Translations under genes and position numbers: made by a program
In this document: positions 41,060-49,222 of the stretch, one piece after another
How positions within the stretch are numbered: the stretch's first letter is position 1
Layout of the letters: every line of letters begins with the position of its first letter
Notes under the pieces: generated by a model
Told to the model about the DNA's origin: nothing
The model's input: the letters and a program-made list of their open reading frames with translations, nothing else
Databases searched by the model: none
NCBI GenBank assembly: GCA_965222525.1
Contig: OZ244955.1
Coordinates: 372,001 to 436,000 of the forward strand
From: CBDCUF01 sp965222525
Lineage (GTDB): Bacteria; Pseudomonadota; Alphaproteobacteria; Rickettsiales; UBA8987
Reading direction: 5' to 3'
Length of the DNA: 64,000 nt

Positions 41060-41170
41060 ATCAGGAACACAAGAAACTTCCTATATTCCTAAACTCCTCT
41101 CACCCCCCACCAATCGCCTGCGTTCCTACGGAACTTGTCTCTTGTACTCCCCCGTAAAGCGGGGGAGTGA
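41060..41170. repeat. E-type palindrome and GC-rich hairpin upstream of the orphan
   Basis: AATCAGGAACACAAGAAAC with TTCCTATATTCCTAAACTCC is a short E-type copy (41060-41098). ACTCCCCCG/CGGGGGAGT with a 5-base loop at 41146-41168 is a strong hairpin resembling family C ends. It lies downstream of the flgG side boundary and separates flgG from the orphan. Confidence 0.5.
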
Positions 41171-41180
41171 TAACACTATA

Positions 41181-41966
41181 TTACCTCAACTGGCTAACTG
41201 CCTGTAGCATCTCATCACTTGTACTGATTACCCGCGAATTAAGCTCATAGGCGCGCTGCGCGGTTATCAGCATGGTTATCTCGGTCACCGAATCCACATT
41301 CGACTGCTCGAGGAAACCCTGCTCAATAATCCCGAAACCGTCAGTATTGGCAAAACCACTGGTCGGCGTACCCGACGCTGCAGTCTCAAGGAACAGATTA
41401 TCACCAATCGCCTCCAGCCCTGCATCATTAATAAAAGTCACCAGGTCTATCTGCCCGACATTCTGTGCCGCCTGCTGCCCGTCGATTTTTACTATAACCT
41501 CACCGCTCTGATTGATATCCACATCAATCGCATCCTGTGGTACGCTAATTCCCGGCGATACTACATAACCATCGGAAGTGACCAGAGTGCCGGTTGCATC
41601 TACCTGAAACGAACCGTCACGGGTATAGCCTATATCTCCGTCGGGAAGGGTTATCTGGAAGTATCCCCGCCCGCTTAAAGCAAGGTCGAATTTATTTTCT
41701 GTCAGTACCAGAGTGCCCTGCTGGTTTACCCGATATACCGAACCCGGCTTTACACCAAGCCCCAACTGCACACCGGTTGGCACAATAGTTCCCGCATCGG
41801 AGGATTGCGTGCCGGAGCGGGTGAAATTCTGGTAAATCAAATCCTGAAATTCCGCCCGGCTGCGCTTGTAGCCGGTAGTACCAAGATTGGCGATATTGCC
41901 GGAGATAACCGCTACATTCATCTCCTGCGCCTTCATTCCGGTTGCTGCTATACCTAGTGCTCTCAT
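41181..41966 (-). CDS. flgG: Flagellar distal rod protein FlgG
   Basis: Distal rod subunit, 261 residues from the ATG at 41966 (MRALGIAATGMKAQEMNVAVISGNIANLGTTGYKRSRAEF, the FlgG signature). YTRDGSFQVDATGTLVTSDGY and the C-terminal LEQSNVDSVTEITMLITAQRAYELNSRVISTSDEMLQ follow. A TTG at 41990 would add eight residues and touches the repeat boundary; AGGT seven bases upstream supports 41966. It lies downstream of flgF across a family C element. Confidence 0.96.
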   Translation of the reverse strand: MRALGIAATGMKAQEMNVAVISGNIANLGTTGYKRSRAEFQDLIYQNFTRSGTQSSDAGTIVPTGVQLGLGVKPGSVYRVNQQGTLVLTENKFDLALSGRGYFQITLPDGDIGYTRDGSFQVDATGTLVTSDGYVVSPGISVPQDAIDVDINQSGEVIVKIDGQQAAQNVGQIDLVTFINDAGLEAIGDNLFLETAASGTPTSGFANTDGFGIIEQGFLEQSNVDSVTEITMLITAQRAYELNSRVISTSDEMLQAVSQLR

Positions 41967-41990
41967 TTTTACCTGCCTTTGTTTTGCCAA

Positions 41991-42170
41991 CCCCTCCCGC
42001 TTGCGGGAGGGGCAAGAAATCTGAGCAATCTCTGATTGCCAGATTTCTGGGGAGGGAATGATGAGATAGTGGCTATTGGCCTTTGGCCGTTAGCTGTTGG
42101 TATTCCCCCACCAGAAATCCTAAGGATTAAAAATCCTTGGATTTCTTGCCTCCCCCGCTAGCGGGGGAGG
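41991..42170. repeat. Family C palindromic element, copy 2 (180 bp)
   Basis: The ends CCCCTCCCGCTTGCGGGAGG and the TCCCCCGCTAGCGGGGGA hairpin flank AAGAAATCTGAGCAATC, CCAGATTTCTGGGGAGGGAA, GGCCGTTAGCTGTTGG and CCCCCACCAGAAATCC. The copy at 56965-57146 is the reverse complement. It fills the flgF-flgG gap. Confidence 0.8.
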
Positions 42171-42176
42171 TTTCAT

Positions 42177-42932
42177 TTATTGCTGTGCACTCACCGTACT
42201 AATCATTCGACGTTCAAGGTCGTGCAGCTGGTTCATAAAATTACTGGTCGTACTGACCGAACGGTTTACCTTTATCATACTGGTAACCTCGTTAATCGTA
42301 TTGACATTGGATTTCTCAATCACTCCCTGTACTATCGAATAATCATCACCTGCCAGTGCCGGAATTGCCGCTATATCCTCCGCCCTGTAAAAATTTCCGC
42401 CGGCATGATCGAGGTCACGCTGGTCGGCAAATTTCACCACCTGCAATACGCCCCGTTCTTCCTGCGTACCGCCAACAACCTTTGCCGCAACCGTACCGTC
42501 CCCGCGGATAATTATCTCCTTGTCAGTCTCGGCCAGAACTATCGGCCCACCTGCACCCTGTAGCCGGTAGCCTTCCGGAGTTACCAGCTCTCCCTGCGGG
42601 TTCACCTGAAACGAACCGGCACGGCTATAACGCACACCAAGCGGTGTATTCACCACGAAATACCCATCCCCGTTTATTGCCGAATCAAGCTGGCGACCGG
42701 TTTCCACAAACGCTCCCTGACTCAGGTCACGTATGGTCGCAACATCACTGGTAAAGGCAACGTCACGGTCACCATCAACCCCGTCCCCATTGCCGATAAT
42801 AAACTGCTGGAACAGCATCTGCTCGGATTTGAAGGCCGTACTCTCGGCATTGGCAATATTATTGGCAATCGAGTCCATCTGCCGGAATAGTCCGAGCTGG
42901 CGCGACAGCACTACATAACCTGCGGTATCCAT
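42177..42932 (-). CDS. flgF: Flagellar proximal rod protein FlgF
   Basis: Proximal rod subunit, 251 residues. The N-terminal rod motif LSRQLGLFRQMDSIANNIANAESTAFKSEQ, the central YSRAGSFQVNPQGELVTPEGYRL and the C-terminal EKSNVNTINEVTSMIKVNRSVSTTSNFMNQLHDLERRMI are all FlgF-like. It is the first visible gene of the flgF-flgG-orphan-flgA-flgH run. Upstream lies a 434-base gap of repeats. Confidence 0.94.
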   Translation of the reverse strand: MDTAGYVVLSRQLGLFRQMDSIANNIANAESTAFKSEQMLFQQFIIGNGDGVDGDRDVAFTSDVATIRDLSQGAFVETGRQLDSAINGDGYFVVNTPLGVRYSRAGSFQVNPQGELVTPEGYRLQGAGGPIVLAETDKEIIIRGDGTVAAKVVGGTQEERGVLQVVKFADQRDLDHAGGNFYRAEDIAAIPALAGDDYSIVQGVIEKSNVNTINEVTSMIKVNRSVSTTSNFMNQLHDLERRMISTVSAQQ

Positions 42933-42951
42933 TGCTCCTCCCTTTAACCCC

Positions 42952-43083
42952 TCTTCAAAAGCCTTCTTGCTGGTAATTTTTGCCGAAAGTCCGTCCTCAA
43001 ATCCTCATGTACGCTTAAGTACACTGCGGTTCTGCGGGCGTCCTTTCAACAAAAATCCCTCAACAACAAGGCTTTTTCGAAGA
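42952..43083. repeat. Family B palindromic element, diverged copy
   Basis: The outer stem is CTTCAAAAGCC against GGCTTTTTCGAAG. The inner architecture is shared with other family B copies: a GTACGCTTAAGTAC core with flanking CGGTTCTGCGGGCG. It differs from the other three copies in the outer arms and many core bases. Confidence 0.5.
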
Positions 43084-43142
43084 TTTCTACGGCCGCTTCA
43101 AATAGCTTTTGTAGATTTTGCTATTAGCAAAGCATTGATATG

Positions 43143-43230
43143 AAAACGACCTCCTCAAATTCTCTCGCAAATTACACAAGCACACGCCATGCCAAAATTG
43201 ATTATGAAGATTTTTCAGGAGGTTATTTTA
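43143..43230. repeat. Imperfect inverted repeat upstream of flgF
   Basis: AAAACGACCTCCTCAAATTCT pairs imperfectly with TGAAGATTTTTCAGGAGG and TTATTTTA. The rest of the 42933-43366 gap (434 bases) contains family B copy 42952-43083 and no recognisable gene. Confidence 0.35.
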
Positions 43231-43366
43231 GAGCGAGCAACCACTTGCATCTTGTATGAGGAAATTTTTACAGGGTTATAAATATAACGAGGCAGCTTTT
43301 ACCAGAAAAAATCTACTGGCCATAAAATTATAAGAGGGACTAGACAAGTGGTTAAACAACAACTAT

Positions 43367-43720
43367 TTAAGCCTTGATAAGAGGTTTCTGAGGTGAGGGC
43401 TTAAACGGCAGAACGCCCTTATTTTCCTGCTCCCTTATTTCCTTATTTAGTTTACTTAGCGGGGAGTTTTCGTCAATAAGCCGCATATTATGCATTCTTA
43501 TTAAGCGTTTTTTAAGGTTGGTTGCCATTTCTGGGTCACGCTGGTTTACAAGATTACCATTGCTTATATACTTATATGCATTTTCCGTTGCTACCATACT
43601 TTTTTCTCTAGTACCGGAATCCTTTCCCGGGGTATTGGCAAGCTCCAGTGCCTTTTCTGCTACTTTTTCCCTAATTTCCTCAGGAGTTAAGCGCACTCCG
43701 TTTTTTTGTTCACTACTCAT
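43367..43720 (-). CDS. Unknown protein, second gene of an orphan pair
   Basis: A 117-residue charged soluble protein. It has MSSEQKNGVRLTPEEIREKVAEKALELANTPG at the N-terminus, a middle DPEMATNLKKRLIRMHNMRLID, and a proline- and lysine-rich end (LPFKPSPQKPLIKA). No family is recognised. Its start overlaps the end of the upstream gene by eight bases, so the two are translationally coupled. The composition is AT-richer than the flagellar genes nearby. Confidence 0.65.
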   Translation of the reverse strand: MSSEQKNGVRLTPEEIREKVAEKALELANTPGKDSGTREKSMVATENAYKYISNGNLVNQRDPEMATNLKKRLIRMHNMRLIDENSPLSKLNKEIREQENKGVLPFKPSPQKPLIKA

Positions 43721-44150
43721 AAACTACCTCCGGTAATATTGTGTTTTTGTCAAAAACAGACAAGGCCAATTGCTCTATAGAAACACCTCTGGCTTTTTTC
43801 ATATTTGCACCATCCAGTGTAGCACCGGTCATAACCACATCAGTAAAAATATATCCATTAAGATTCATTACTGATAAATCCTGATCACGCAGATCTGCCC
43901 TGAATTTTTCCAGCCCATACTGTTCCAGGGTTTCGTCAGTAAGCTGACTGTATTTTTCCACAAGCTTTTCTCTGCGCTTATGTGTTCGGGCAGACTGGTA
44001 TTCAAGATCAACATATTTCTGCCAGACTGATTGAGCTCCTCGTTTTAGATAGTAATTCCAGCTTTTCGCCCCCTCTTCATGAGAAGATTTTTGTCCGATC
44101 TTCTGGGCTTTAACCAGCTCCTTATAAGCATTTGCGGCTTTTTCAGGCAT
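43713..44150 (-). CDS. Unknown protein with short pentapeptide-like tract
   Basis: A 145-residue soluble protein, helical and basic in its first 100 residues (AKSWNYYLKRGAQSVWQKYVDLEYQSARTHKRREK). A C-terminal stretch LSVMNLNGYIFTDVVMTGATLDGANMKKARGV resembles three to four pentapeptide repeats (A/N-x-L-x-G spacing). Pentapeptide repeat segments occur in toxins, effectors and structural proteins. No signal peptide. It is the first gene of a coupled pair with 43367-43720 and is divergent from the flippase gene. The upstream region has TTAACA and TGTTACA words but no clear match to the Pho-box promoters. Confidence 0.65.
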   Translation of the reverse strand: MPEKAANAYKELVKAQKIGQKSSHEEGAKSWNYYLKRGAQSVWQKYVDLEYQSARTHKRREKLVEKYSQLTDETLEQYGLEKFRADLRDQDLSVMNLNGYIFTDVVMTGATLDGANMKKARGVSIEQLALSVFDKNTILPEVVYE

Positions 44151-44261
44151 AGAATATAAGTAGTAGATTGCACTGGATTATTAAGGAAGTGTAACATAGA
44201 ATTATATAAAAGTGTAATAAAATTTGTGACAAATGTTAAGAAAAGTTAATTTAGGTGGTTT

Positions 44262-45659
44262 ATGTTAGTAAAAAATAGCACAATATATGGGGTTACAGCA
44301 ATTATCCGAGGGGTATTGGGGTTTCTGGTGATATCAGTTTACACCAGACTGATGGTACCCGCCGAATATGGAGATTATGCAGTAATAATTGCAGTAATTT
44401 CACTGATTGATGCACTGGGGTTCATGTGGTTACGTCATACGCTAATGCGCCATATAAAGTATGACAGAGATGATAGCCATTATCTTTCCAATATAGTTAT
44501 TATATATATTATTGTTGCATTATTATGTCTAGCTGCCAGCTTTCTTACTTCAATGTTTTTTCGCCCTACCAACACAGGGTTATTCATTCTGATTGGGATA
44601 CTAATAATATTCGAAGCGTCCAGCAATTTTATCATCTTTTTTGTCCGGATGAAATTGCAAAATAGATTATTCTTTATAATCAGCATATTAAAACCATTGG
44701 TCACATTAGTATCAGGAGCTGTTTTTCTGCATATGGGATATGGTATAAAAGGAGCACTGTTTGGTATACTGGTAAGTGCAGTAATATGCACATTATCCGG
44801 CGTGTTCAGCCCATATCTACGCAATACAAAACTCTCTTTTTACGATAGAAAGACGGCAGTCAGTATATTGTTATTTGGCACTCCATTGATAATTGCTTCT
44901 TCAATGCAATTTGCTGTCAAGGCTACCGACAGGGTGTTGATAGAACTTTTTATCGGCGGGGATGCAACAGGATTATATTCGGTAGCTCAGGATATCCCTC
45001 TCAAGATTATGGTACTGATCATGTCGTCAATACATCTTGCCGCATACCCGCTTGCGGTAAAGAAACTTGAAGATGAGGGGATTGATGCCTGTAGAGAACA
45101 GCTTGCAGTCAATTTTACCCTGTTGCTAGCGATATCACTTCCGACCTTAATAGGCCTTTGCGTACTCGCACCTGGATTTATTACAATTGTAGTAGGTGAG
45201 GAGTTTCGGAAATTTACAGTGGGAAATATTGTATATTTCAGTCTGATAGCTTTTATTAACTGCCTATCGCAATTTTATTTTGCCCTGTCATTTCAGTTAT
45301 CGAAAAGGACAAAATTGCTTGTGATCCCATTTAGTATAGCATTACTTGTAAATCTTGGGGTTGGTTATATAGGAATACTGCAAATAGGAGTTATGGGAGC
45401 TGCTGTTGGTTCATTCCTGGCTTACGTTATATTGCTTGCAGTTATTATATTCACCTCTCGGCAGGTGTTCCCTATGGTGGTGCCTTTTGTAGACAGCATC
45501 AAAATTATTATTTCTAGTATGATTATGGGCGCTGTACTGCTGCACTTTAGAAACATGGAAGGCATTCTTACGTTGTTATTATCCATTACAACAGGCACTC
45601 TGATATATTTTGCCTTGCTATTTGTGATGAATGTTGCAGGGGTACGAAGAGGTAAATAA
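44262..45659 (+). CDS. Polysaccharide flippase (Wzx/MOP superfamily)
   Basis: A 465-residue integral membrane protein with about 12-14 membrane segments. MLVKNSTIYGVTAIIRGVLGFLVISVYTRLMVPAEYGDYAVI is the typical start of PST/Wzx-type flippases, which move undecaprenyl-linked oligosaccharide across the inner membrane. Loops carry few charges, with FGTPLIIASSMQFAVKATDRVLIELFIGGDATGLYSVAQDIP as the conserved mid-region. It is AT-rich, as flippases often are. No glycosyltransferases are adjacent, so its substrate is unknown; the epimerase at 8101 may serve the same pathway. Confidence 0.88.
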   Translation: MLVKNSTIYGVTAIIRGVLGFLVISVYTRLMVPAEYGDYAVIIAVISLIDALGFMWLRHTLMRHIKYDRDDSHYLSNIVIIYIIVALLCLAASFLTSMFFRPTNTGLFILIGILIIFEASSNFIIFFVRMKLQNRLFFIISILKPLVTLVSGAVFLHMGYGIKGALFGILVSAVICTLSGVFSPYLRNTKLSFYDRKTAVSILLFGTPLIIASSMQFAVKATDRVLIELFIGGDATGLYSVAQDIPLKIMVLIMSSIHLAAYPLAVKKLEDEGIDACREQLAVNFTLLLAISLPTLIGLCVLAPGFITIVVGEEFRKFTVGNIVYFSLIAFINCLSQFYFALSFQLSKRTKLLVIPFSIALLVNLGVGYIGILQIGVMGAAVGSFLAYVILLAVIIFTSRQVFPMVVPFVDSIKIIISSMIMGAVLLHFRNMEGILTLLLSITTGTLIYFALLFVMNVAGVRRGK

Positions 45660-45690
45660 CAAGTCTACAGCCCAAAACCTTGCTTTACAC

Positions 45691-45720
45691 TTGACAGGCG
45701 GTATACAGTGTACATATATT
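45691..45720 (+). promoter_or_regulatory. Putative sigma-70 promoter for trcR
   Basis: TTGACA at 45691-45696, an 18-base spacer containing GTATACAGTGTAC, and TATATT at 45715-45720. The start codon is 63 bases downstream, with a CAGGAGAAG ribosome-binding site. Confidence 0.6.
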
Positions 45721-45782
45721 AGCCTCTATTCTTAGCTAAGCGCCCTCTTAGATTTAATTACTACTCAGGAGAAGTAAGTCGA

Positions 45783-46346
45783 ATGGTTGCACCGTTGATG
45801 CCAAAAGCTACAGCCGTATGGTTGATAGAAAATACTGCTCTGACATTTGAGCAGATAGCAGAGTTTTGTGCACTGCACCCTCTTGAGGTACAGGGGATTG
45901 CTGATGGTGATGTTGCTACAAATATGACGGGCGAGAATCCGGTTGCCAAGGGGTTGATTACCAGGGAAAATCTTGACGCCGCCCAAGAAAATTCCAGCGT
46001 AAGACTTGAGCTTCTGGAGGATTATAAAAGTTATGTTTCTGGTCAGAAAAAAAAGAAAGCAAAATATACACCGGTAGCTCGCAGGCAGGATAAGCCAGAT
46101 GCAATTGCATGGATTATAAAGAACCACCCAGAAGTCAGCGATGCACAGATTTCTAAGCTTATTGGTACGACTAAAAATACCATTGGTGCTATTCGTAGTA
46201 AAACCCACTGGAATACTAATAACATCCGTCCGCGTGACCCGGTTCTGCTTGGTCTGTGTACCCAAACTGACCTATATGCTGTTACCGAAAAAGCTAAAGT
46301 GGCTACCAGGGAAGGTCTTAAAGAAACTTCTAAAAACACGGCCTAA
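45783..46346 (+). CDS. trcR: Cell cycle transcriptional regulator TrcR (DUF1013)
   Basis: A 187-residue regulator confined to alphaproteobacteria. Two helix-turn-helix-like units are visible: PLMPKATAVWLIENTALTFEQIAEFCALHPLEVQGIADGD (about 4-45) and ARRQDKPDAIAWIIKNHPEVSDAQISKLIGTTKNTIGAIRSKTHWN (about 98-143). The end RPRDPVLLGLCTQTDLYAVTEKA is typical. In Caulobacter TrcR is linked to CtrA-period gene control. Together with DivK and PleD it indicates the alphaproteobacterial cell-cycle network. Confidence 0.92.
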   Translation: MVAPLMPKATAVWLIENTALTFEQIAEFCALHPLEVQGIADGDVATNMTGENPVAKGLITRENLDAAQENSSVRLELLEDYKSYVSGQKKKKAKYTPVARRQDKPDAIAWIIKNHPEVSDAQISKLIGTTKNTIGAIRSKTHWNTNNIRPRDPVLLGLCTQTDLYAVTEKAKVATREGLKETSKNTA

Positions 46347-46376
46347 ACACTGTGTATGTAATTAATTTGCATTTTT

Positions 46377-47096
46377 ATGGGGCCAGTTTCAAACAGCACA
46401 TCAGATTTATCAAAACACCCGCAATATATGCAGAAACCCAAGGCGGTTCTGTTTGACTGGGATAACACCATTGCCGATACCTGGCCGGTTATATATGAAT
46501 CTCTGCACAAAACATTTATTGCTATGGGGCATGAGCCCTGGAGTTTCGAGGATGTAAAGGGCGGGCGGCAGAATATCCATCATTCGGTACGTGATTCCTT
46601 CCCGAAAATTTTTGGTGACAGGTGGGAGGAAGCCCGTCAACATTATTATACAGCTTTTCTCGACTGTCATATTGAGAAGATTGTCCCGCTTCCTGACATT
46701 GCCGAACTGCTGGAAATGCTTGCCGAAACCGACATATATATGGCGGTGGTGAGTAACAAGACCGGCCCCTATTTACGCCGTGAAGCGGAGCATCTCGGCT
46801 TTGACAAACACTTCGACAAGGTGGTTGGCGCTACCGATGCCGAAAGCGACAAGCCCACCGCTGCACCGGTATATATGGCACTGGAAGGTAGCGGAATCGA
46901 GGCCGAAGACGGCGTATGGTTTATCGGTGACAGCACAACCGATATAGAATGTGCGCTTAATTCCGGCTGTATGCCTGTATATTTCGGCTCCCACCCCTTC
47001 CCCGAACATTATCATTCAGACGAAAGGCTTGACTATAAAATACCGCACTTTAAAACTCATGATGAATTAAAAAAGTTCTTCGGGGGGATATTATGA
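46377..47096 (+). CDS. HAD-family phosphatase (phosphoglycolate phosphatase-like)
   Basis: A 239-residue haloacid dehalogenase hydrolase. Motif I is AVLFDWDNTIADTW (nucleophile Asp), motif II is VVSNKTG, and motif III/IV is WFIGDSTTDIECALNSGC. The cap domain is the helical Gph type. Such enzymes remove phosphate from small metabolites such as phosphoglycolate. The first 17 residues are non-conserved, and the ATG at 46428 is an alternative start. Its stop codon overlaps the asmA start (ATGA), so the two genes are coupled. Confidence 0.85.
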   Translation: MGPVSNSTSDLSKHPQYMQKPKAVLFDWDNTIADTWPVIYESLHKTFIAMGHEPWSFEDVKGGRQNIHHSVRDSFPKIFGDRWEEARQHYYTAFLDCHIEKIVPLPDIAELLEMLAETDIYMAVVSNKTGPYLRREAEHLGFDKHFDKVVGATDAESDKPTAAPVYMALEGSGIEAEDGVWFIGDSTTDIECALNSGCMPVYFGSHPFPEHYHSDERLDYKIPHFKTHDELKKFFGGIL

Positions 47097-48724
47097 TAGG
47101 CGGTTTTTTCAAATATATTCTTATCCTGATTGTAGTTGCGGTGGTGATTATCGGGGCATTGGCAATCGCACTCCCATCAATGGTTTCCGAGGAAGAAATC
47201 AAGAAACATATTGTTGATGCGGTTAAGGAAAATACCGGCAAGGAGCTTGAAATTAAAGGTAATGCCTCGTTTGCGCTGGTGCCTACCCTTTCATTGAAAT
47301 TCAGTAACGCCCGCCTCACCGACCCCGAGCAGCAGGGTAAATTCCATGACATTCCGAATTTCAGACTGGAAGCCAGCATGCTTTCGCTGTTTAACCGCAA
47401 TCCTGATATTTCCATGAAATTCCGGCTGAATGATGAAGATTTCGTTGTGAATCTCAGGGTTAAGGGGATGCGTCGCGAAAGAGGTGGTGAGAGTGGGGAA
47501 TCAAGCGCTACTGTGGCAAAAATTGATAGCGTTGTTCTGGAGATGTTAAAGCCGGTTGCGGCGCGGATTTCCACTTCTGTTGATACTGACGGCGACAAGA
47601 CCAGCCTGAAGAATCTGGTGGCGACTATACTGGATGCAAAGGTGGAAGGCGAAATGCAGATTACCAGCCTGAAGGGGGAGAAGCCTTATATTGTGGGGGA
47701 TTTTTCGCTTGGTGTGGTTGATGTGGACGAGATTACCAAGCAGCTTACCCCGCTGATTAGCACTTTATCATGGCAGGATGAAAGTGGCGGTACGGCATAT
47801 AATGCTGTGCCGGTTGAGGTGGCGGATAATTCGGGGGTGATCGGCTATAAGGGGGCGGACGGTGAAATATGGAGCCGTGAACCGCTGGACTTCAGCTTTC
47901 TGAATGCTTTTAATGCAAGAATTGCCGCCCGTTTTGGATCTATGAAAGTATATAATATTGCGGTTGGTAAAACCAGTATGACTGCATATGTGAATGGTGG
48001 GAAAGCCACTCTGGACCTCACGGAAATGCAGCTATATGGCGGTAGCGGTAACGGGGTGGCAACCGTGGACAGCAGCGGCGATATCCTCTCCACCACAAAA
48101 TCCTATGAATTCAAGGGGATTGAAATCGGAAATTTCCTTGCCGATGCTGTGCAGTTCAAGCGGCTGAAAGGCAAGGGTGATATGAAATTTAACATGTCGG
48201 CCAGCGGTAACAGTCTGGCGGAGATGGTGAGTAATACACACGGGACAGGTAATGTCCAGCTTTTAGAGGGAAAAATTCTTGGTGTGGATGTGACTTCCAT
48301 GCTGACACAGAAATTGCTTGGTGGTTCGCTCGACAGCAATCAGGATACCGAAATTCTGGGGCTTACGGGGAGCTACCAGATTGAGCGCGGGATTCTGTAT
48401 AATAACGATTTGACGGTAAATACCCCGGCGGTTAACCTTGCCGGTCGCGGGACGATAAATATCAACCAGCTTACCATCGGCTATACGGTTACCCCGTCAC
48501 GCACTATCACCGGCCAGAAACTGATAGTCCCACTGCTGATACAGGGTGATTTACGTAAACCGGATTTCCGGCTGGATGTGGGCAATGTTGCGAAACAATC
48601 CGCCGGTGAATTTCTGCAGGATAACAAAGAGGTGCAGAAATTCAGGGACAAGCTCAATGAAAAATCCCCCGGCCTCGGCGATACCCTACAGAACAACCTC
48701 CTGAAAGGCCTGTTCGGGGACTAG
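47093..48724 (+). CDS. asmA: AsmA-family envelope protein
   Basis: A 543-residue periplasmic protein anchored by an N-terminal membrane segment (about 5-28, GFFKYILILIVVAVVIIGALAIA). The AsmA N-terminal pattern follows: IKKHIVDAVKENTGKELEIKGNASFALVPTLSLKFSNARL. The C-terminal AsmA_2-type region (about 330-520) includes FKRLKGKGDMKFNMSASGNSLAEMVSNTHGTGNVQLLEGKILGVD. AsmA proteins help lipid transport to, or protein assembly at, the outer membrane. It is translationally coupled to the upstream HAD gene. Confidence 0.88.
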   Translation: MIGGFFKYILILIVVAVVIIGALAIALPSMVSEEEIKKHIVDAVKENTGKELEIKGNASFALVPTLSLKFSNARLTDPEQQGKFHDIPNFRLEASMLSLFNRNPDISMKFRLNDEDFVVNLRVKGMRRERGGESGESSATVAKIDSVVLEMLKPVAARISTSVDTDGDKTSLKNLVATILDAKVEGEMQITSLKGEKPYIVGDFSLGVVDVDEITKQLTPLISTLSWQDESGGTAYNAVPVEVADNSGVIGYKGADGEIWSREPLDFSFLNAFNARIAARFGSMKVYNIAVGKTSMTAYVNGGKATLDLTEMQLYGGSGNGVATVDSSGDILSTTKSYEFKGIEIGNFLADAVQFKRLKGKGDMKFNMSASGNSLAEMVSNTHGTGNVQLLEGKILGVDVTSMLTQKLLGGSLDSNQDTEILGLTGSYQIERGILYNNDLTVNTPAVNLAGRGTININQLTIGYTVTPSRTITGQKLIVPLLIQGDLRKPDFRLDVGNVAKQSAGEFLQDNKEVQKFRDKLNEKSPGLGDTLQNNLLKGLFGD

Positions 48725-48962
48725 GTATATCCTACAACGGATAGTTGTTACAAGGTATAAGCACATTATGTCTTTATAAAAGATTAAATTTCAGGATGTC
48801 GGTCCAGCACCGTTTGTTCTCTGGAAAATTTATCATATTGCATTTTGTGACGAGATATGTAATTTGCGTTTGATGGTTTGTTTCAGCGTAGGTTGCAATA
48901 GCCTGATACCTAGGTATATGCTGGATTCGGACTTAACCGATAACTAACGAGAGGATTTTCAT

Positions 48963-49199
48963 ATGAGTGATGTTGAAGAGCGGGTGCGCAAGATTATTGT
49001 TGATAACCTTGGTGTGGAAGAGGATAAAGTTACTCTGAACGCCAATTTTGCCGATGACCTTGGGGCAGACAGCCTTGGTCTGGTGGAGATGATTATGGCG
49101 TTTGAAGAGGAATTCAATATCGAGATTCCCGATGATGATGCCGAAAAGATTGTTACCGTTGAGGATGCGGTGAAATATGTTGAGGGCAAAATCGAGTAG
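48963..49199 (+). CDS. acpP: Acyl carrier protein
   Basis: A 78-residue acidic four-helix protein that carries acyl chains on a phosphopantetheine arm attached to Ser 37 in DDLGADSLGLVEMIM. The usual 'DSLD(T/S)VEL' reads DSLGLVEM here, a mild variant. A GAGAGG ribosome-binding site precedes the ATG. It lies 23 bases upstream of fabF, the conserved acpP-fabF pair. The 238-base region upstream (48725-48962) has no recognisable gene and presumably holds the promoter. Confidence 0.97.
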   Translation: MSDVEERVRKIIVDNLGVEEDKVTLNANFADDLGADSLGLVEMIMAFEEEFNIEIPDDDAEKIVTVEDAVKYVEGKIE

Positions 49200-49222
49200 C
49201 CCTTTCACAATCAGGTCATTAA

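Noticed and set aside
44151..44261. Fourth Pho-box promoter before the 43713-44150 gene
   Set aside because: TTAACA and TGTTACA words occur on the minus strand, but spacing to a -10 and the TCTCTGG segment do not match the other three.
48725..48962. Possible small RNA upstream of acpP
   Set aside because: No clear promoter-terminator pair or known RNA motif was seen; it is probably the acpP leader.
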